DNA of 15,424 bases, from NCBI GenBank assembly GCA_018816605.1, contig JAHIVS010000426.1:1-15424 (forward strand), in the 5' to 3' direction. This document shows positions 14,507 to 15,424 of the stretch, piece by piece. Position 1 is the stretch's first letter. Every line of letters begins with the position of its first letter. The stretch is from Pseudomonadota bacterium. GTDB taxonomy: Bacteria > Desulfobacterota > Desulfobacteria > Desulfobacterales > Desulfobacteraceae. The position numbers and the translations under genes were made by a program. The notes beneath the pieces are model-generated. The model saw only the letters and a program-made list of their open reading frames with translations, did not search any database and was not told the origin of the DNA.

Positions 14507-14536
14507 CTTGACTTTTTCCATGAAAAAAGTTAAGGT
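14507..14536 (+). promoter_or_regulatory. Candidate rpmH promoter overlapping an inverted repeat
   Basis: TTGACT (14508-14513), 17 nt and TAAGGT (14531-14536) form a plausible promoter, about 55 nt before the rpmH ATG; the -10 box is poor. The same bases form an 11-bp inverted repeat, CTTGACTTTTT (14507-14517) with AAAAAGTTAAG (14524-14534), loop CCATGA, one G-T pair. The repeat could be an operator or simply a weak hairpin. Confidence 0.4.
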
Positions 14537-14597
14537 CTTGTGTTTATGGTAGTTGAGCTTAGATTTTGTAAACTAATTTAGTTAAGGATTGTATTTT

Positions 14598-14732
14598 ATG
14601 AAAAGAACATTTCAGCCTAGTAATAGGAAAAGAACACGAAAACACGGCTTTCTTAAAAGAATGGCCACCCCGGGTGGCCGGCGGATCATCAATGCAAGGC
14701 GCGCAAAAGGAAGAAAAAAACTTACGGTTTAA
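14598..14732 (+). CDS. rpmH: 50S ribosomal protein L34
   Basis: 44 residues, exactly the family length, and very basic. The sequence begins [18 protein letters not shown] and continues through [22 protein letters not shown], a textbook L34. It is a structural protein of the large ribosomal subunit. AAGGA (14584-14588) lies 9 nt before the ATG. It stands 12 nt before the rnpA start, the conserved bacterial order rpmH-rnpA-yidD-yidC. In many bacteria dnaA lies upstream of rpmH; here it is rng instead, about 180 nt away, so the window gives no sign of the replication origin. Confidence 0.98.
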   Translation: MKRTFQPSNRKRTRKHGFLKRMATPGGRRIINARRAKGRKKLTV

Positions 14733-14744
14733 CAAAGGGGTTTA

Positions 14745-15098
14745 TTGAATAACTTTTCTTTACCCAAAGATGTGAGGCTCCTAAAAAGGAGCCAGTTTTT
14801 AACGCTTTCGAAACAAGGGAAATCGATACACACGGGTTATTTTATAGCAGCCGTCCTTGAGGGGACAGGCAAATGCAATCGAATTGGAATTACCGTATCA
14901 AAAAAAGTAGGGAATGCAGTAGCGCGTAACCGGATAAAACGAATTACAAGGGAATATTTCAGACACAGGAAAGATTTTCTTCCGGGAACCAGGGACATAA
15001 ATATCATTGGACGGAAAGGTCTGACGACGCTATCCAACAGACAGATTATTGAGAAGCTTGATAAACTTTTTTCAAAAATAGCAGCACACCAATTATGA
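14745..15098 (+). CDS. rnpA: Ribonuclease P protein component
   Basis: 117 residues, normal for RnpA. It is the protein partner of the catalytic RNase P RNA, which trims tRNA 5' ends. The RNR signature is clear at 51-73 ([16 protein letters not shown], then EYFR), along with the N-terminal LKRSQFLTL stretch. Translation starts at TTG (14745-14747), preceded by AGGGG with a 4-nt spacing; no ATG lies in a suitable place. The weak start codon may keep RnpA below L34, although both are on one transcript. The stop TGA overlaps the yidD ATG (ATGA), so the two are translationally coupled. Confidence 0.96.
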   Translation: MNNFSLPKDVRLLKRSQFLTLSKQGKSIHTGYFIAAVLEGTGKCNRIGITVSKKVGNAVARNRIKRITREYFRHRKDFLPGTRDINIIGRKGLTTLSNRQIIEKLDKLFSKIAAHQL

Positions 15099-15307
15099 CA
15101 AAACAGCTATTGTTAATATTTATTAAATTTTATCAATTTTTTATATCACCGCTAACAGGTCGGAATTGCAGATATTATCCGACCTGTTCGGCATATGCGT
15201 TTGAAGCGATTACAAAACATGGCAGTCTAAAGGGCATTGCCCTTGCTGTCAAAAGAGTATTGCGCTGTCATCCATTCCATGCCGGAGGATATGACCCGGT
15301 CCCATAA
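15095..15307 (+). CDS. yidD: Membrane protein insertion efficiency factor YidD
   Basis: 70 residues, typical for YidD. A short hydrophobic/amphipathic N-terminus ([15 protein letters not shown], about 5-19) precedes the family core: [20 protein letters not shown] with its cysteines, then the [17 protein letters not shown] ending. YidD is a small peripheral inner-membrane protein that aids insertion of proteins by YidC. It overlaps the end of rnpA by 4 nt and lies 80 nt before yidC, the usual place. Confidence 0.97.
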   Translation: MTKQLLLIFIKFYQFFISPLTGRNCRYYPTCSAYAFEAITKHGSLKGIALAVKRVLRCHPFHAGGYDPVP

Positions 15308-15387
15308 TTTAAGTCCATAGCGCCATAACTGTTTTCCTCTTCTTTGTTAAGAAAATCCTTTTAAAATTTTCAAGTTTAGGAGAGAAA

Positions 15388-15424
15388 ATGGATGAGCAAA
15401 AACGATTATTATTAGCGGTGGTGC
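15388..15424 (+). CDS. yidC: Membrane protein insertase YidC (first 12 codons only)
   Basis: Only the first 12 residues, MDEQKRLLLAVV, are in the window. They fit the YidC N-terminus: a short polar start with Lys-Arg, then the first hydrophobic segment. AGGAG lies 5 nt before the ATG. The position after yidD is the strongest support. The rest of the gene runs off the right edge. Confidence 0.85.
   Translation, partial: MDEQKRLLLAVV

Overview
The window reads as chromosomal DNA of a sulfate-reducing deltaproteobacterium, most likely Desulfobacteraceae (Desulfobacter/Desulfobacula-like). This rests on gene content and on how the proteins read (radical SAM TIGR03960/TIGR03936 fusion beside RNase G, a CheX-like protein beside a Cache chemoreceptor, a HIS7-type HisHF fusion). 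No database search was run. Gene density is high, the genes look intact, and I see no insertion sequence, CRISPR array, tRNA, rRNA or prophage.

Layout. (1) 1-472, minus: a DUF2284 cysteine-rich predicted metal-binding protein, cut by the left edge. (2) 645-3395, minus: a three-gene unit gntR-trpB-trpA with its own sigma70-like promoter overlapping a tandem 8-bp repeat. It looks like a self-contained, locally regulated tryptophan synthase operon. (3) 3575-4024, plus: a small CheX-like protein with its own promoter. It converges on 4117-6174, minus, a Cache-domain methyl-accepting chemotaxis protein. (4) 6343-10247, minus: asnS, a COG2521-type methyltransferase and hisHF, tightly spaced and probably one transcript. 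hisHF is the most unusual gene: a fused glutaminase-cyclase whose cyclase half carries the long insertions of the fungal/plant HIS7 enzyme. (5) 10334-14417, plus: a two-domain radical SAM protein and RNase G, 4 nt apart. (6) 14598 to the right edge, plus: rpmH, rnpA, yidD and the first codons of yidC, the classic bacterial ribosomal protein L34 / RNase P / membrane insertase cluster, here preceded by rng rather than dnaA.

How the genes fit together. Two amino-acid biosynthesis modules (tryptophan end-step; histidine/purine branch point) and one aminoacyl-tRNA synthetase lie near RNA processing and ribosome/membrane biogenesis genes. The asnS and radical SAM transcripts start from back-to-back promoters whose -35 boxes overlap at about 10287-10296. 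No T-box, trp attenuator or his leader is visible; the deduced leaders are too short to hold one.

No multi-gene system that is clearly new is evident. The best leads are the eukaryote-type HisHF fusion, the GntR-controlled trpBA unit with divergent active-region motifs, the uncharacterised COG2521 methyltransferase embedded between asnS and hisHF, and the radical SAM/RNase G pair.
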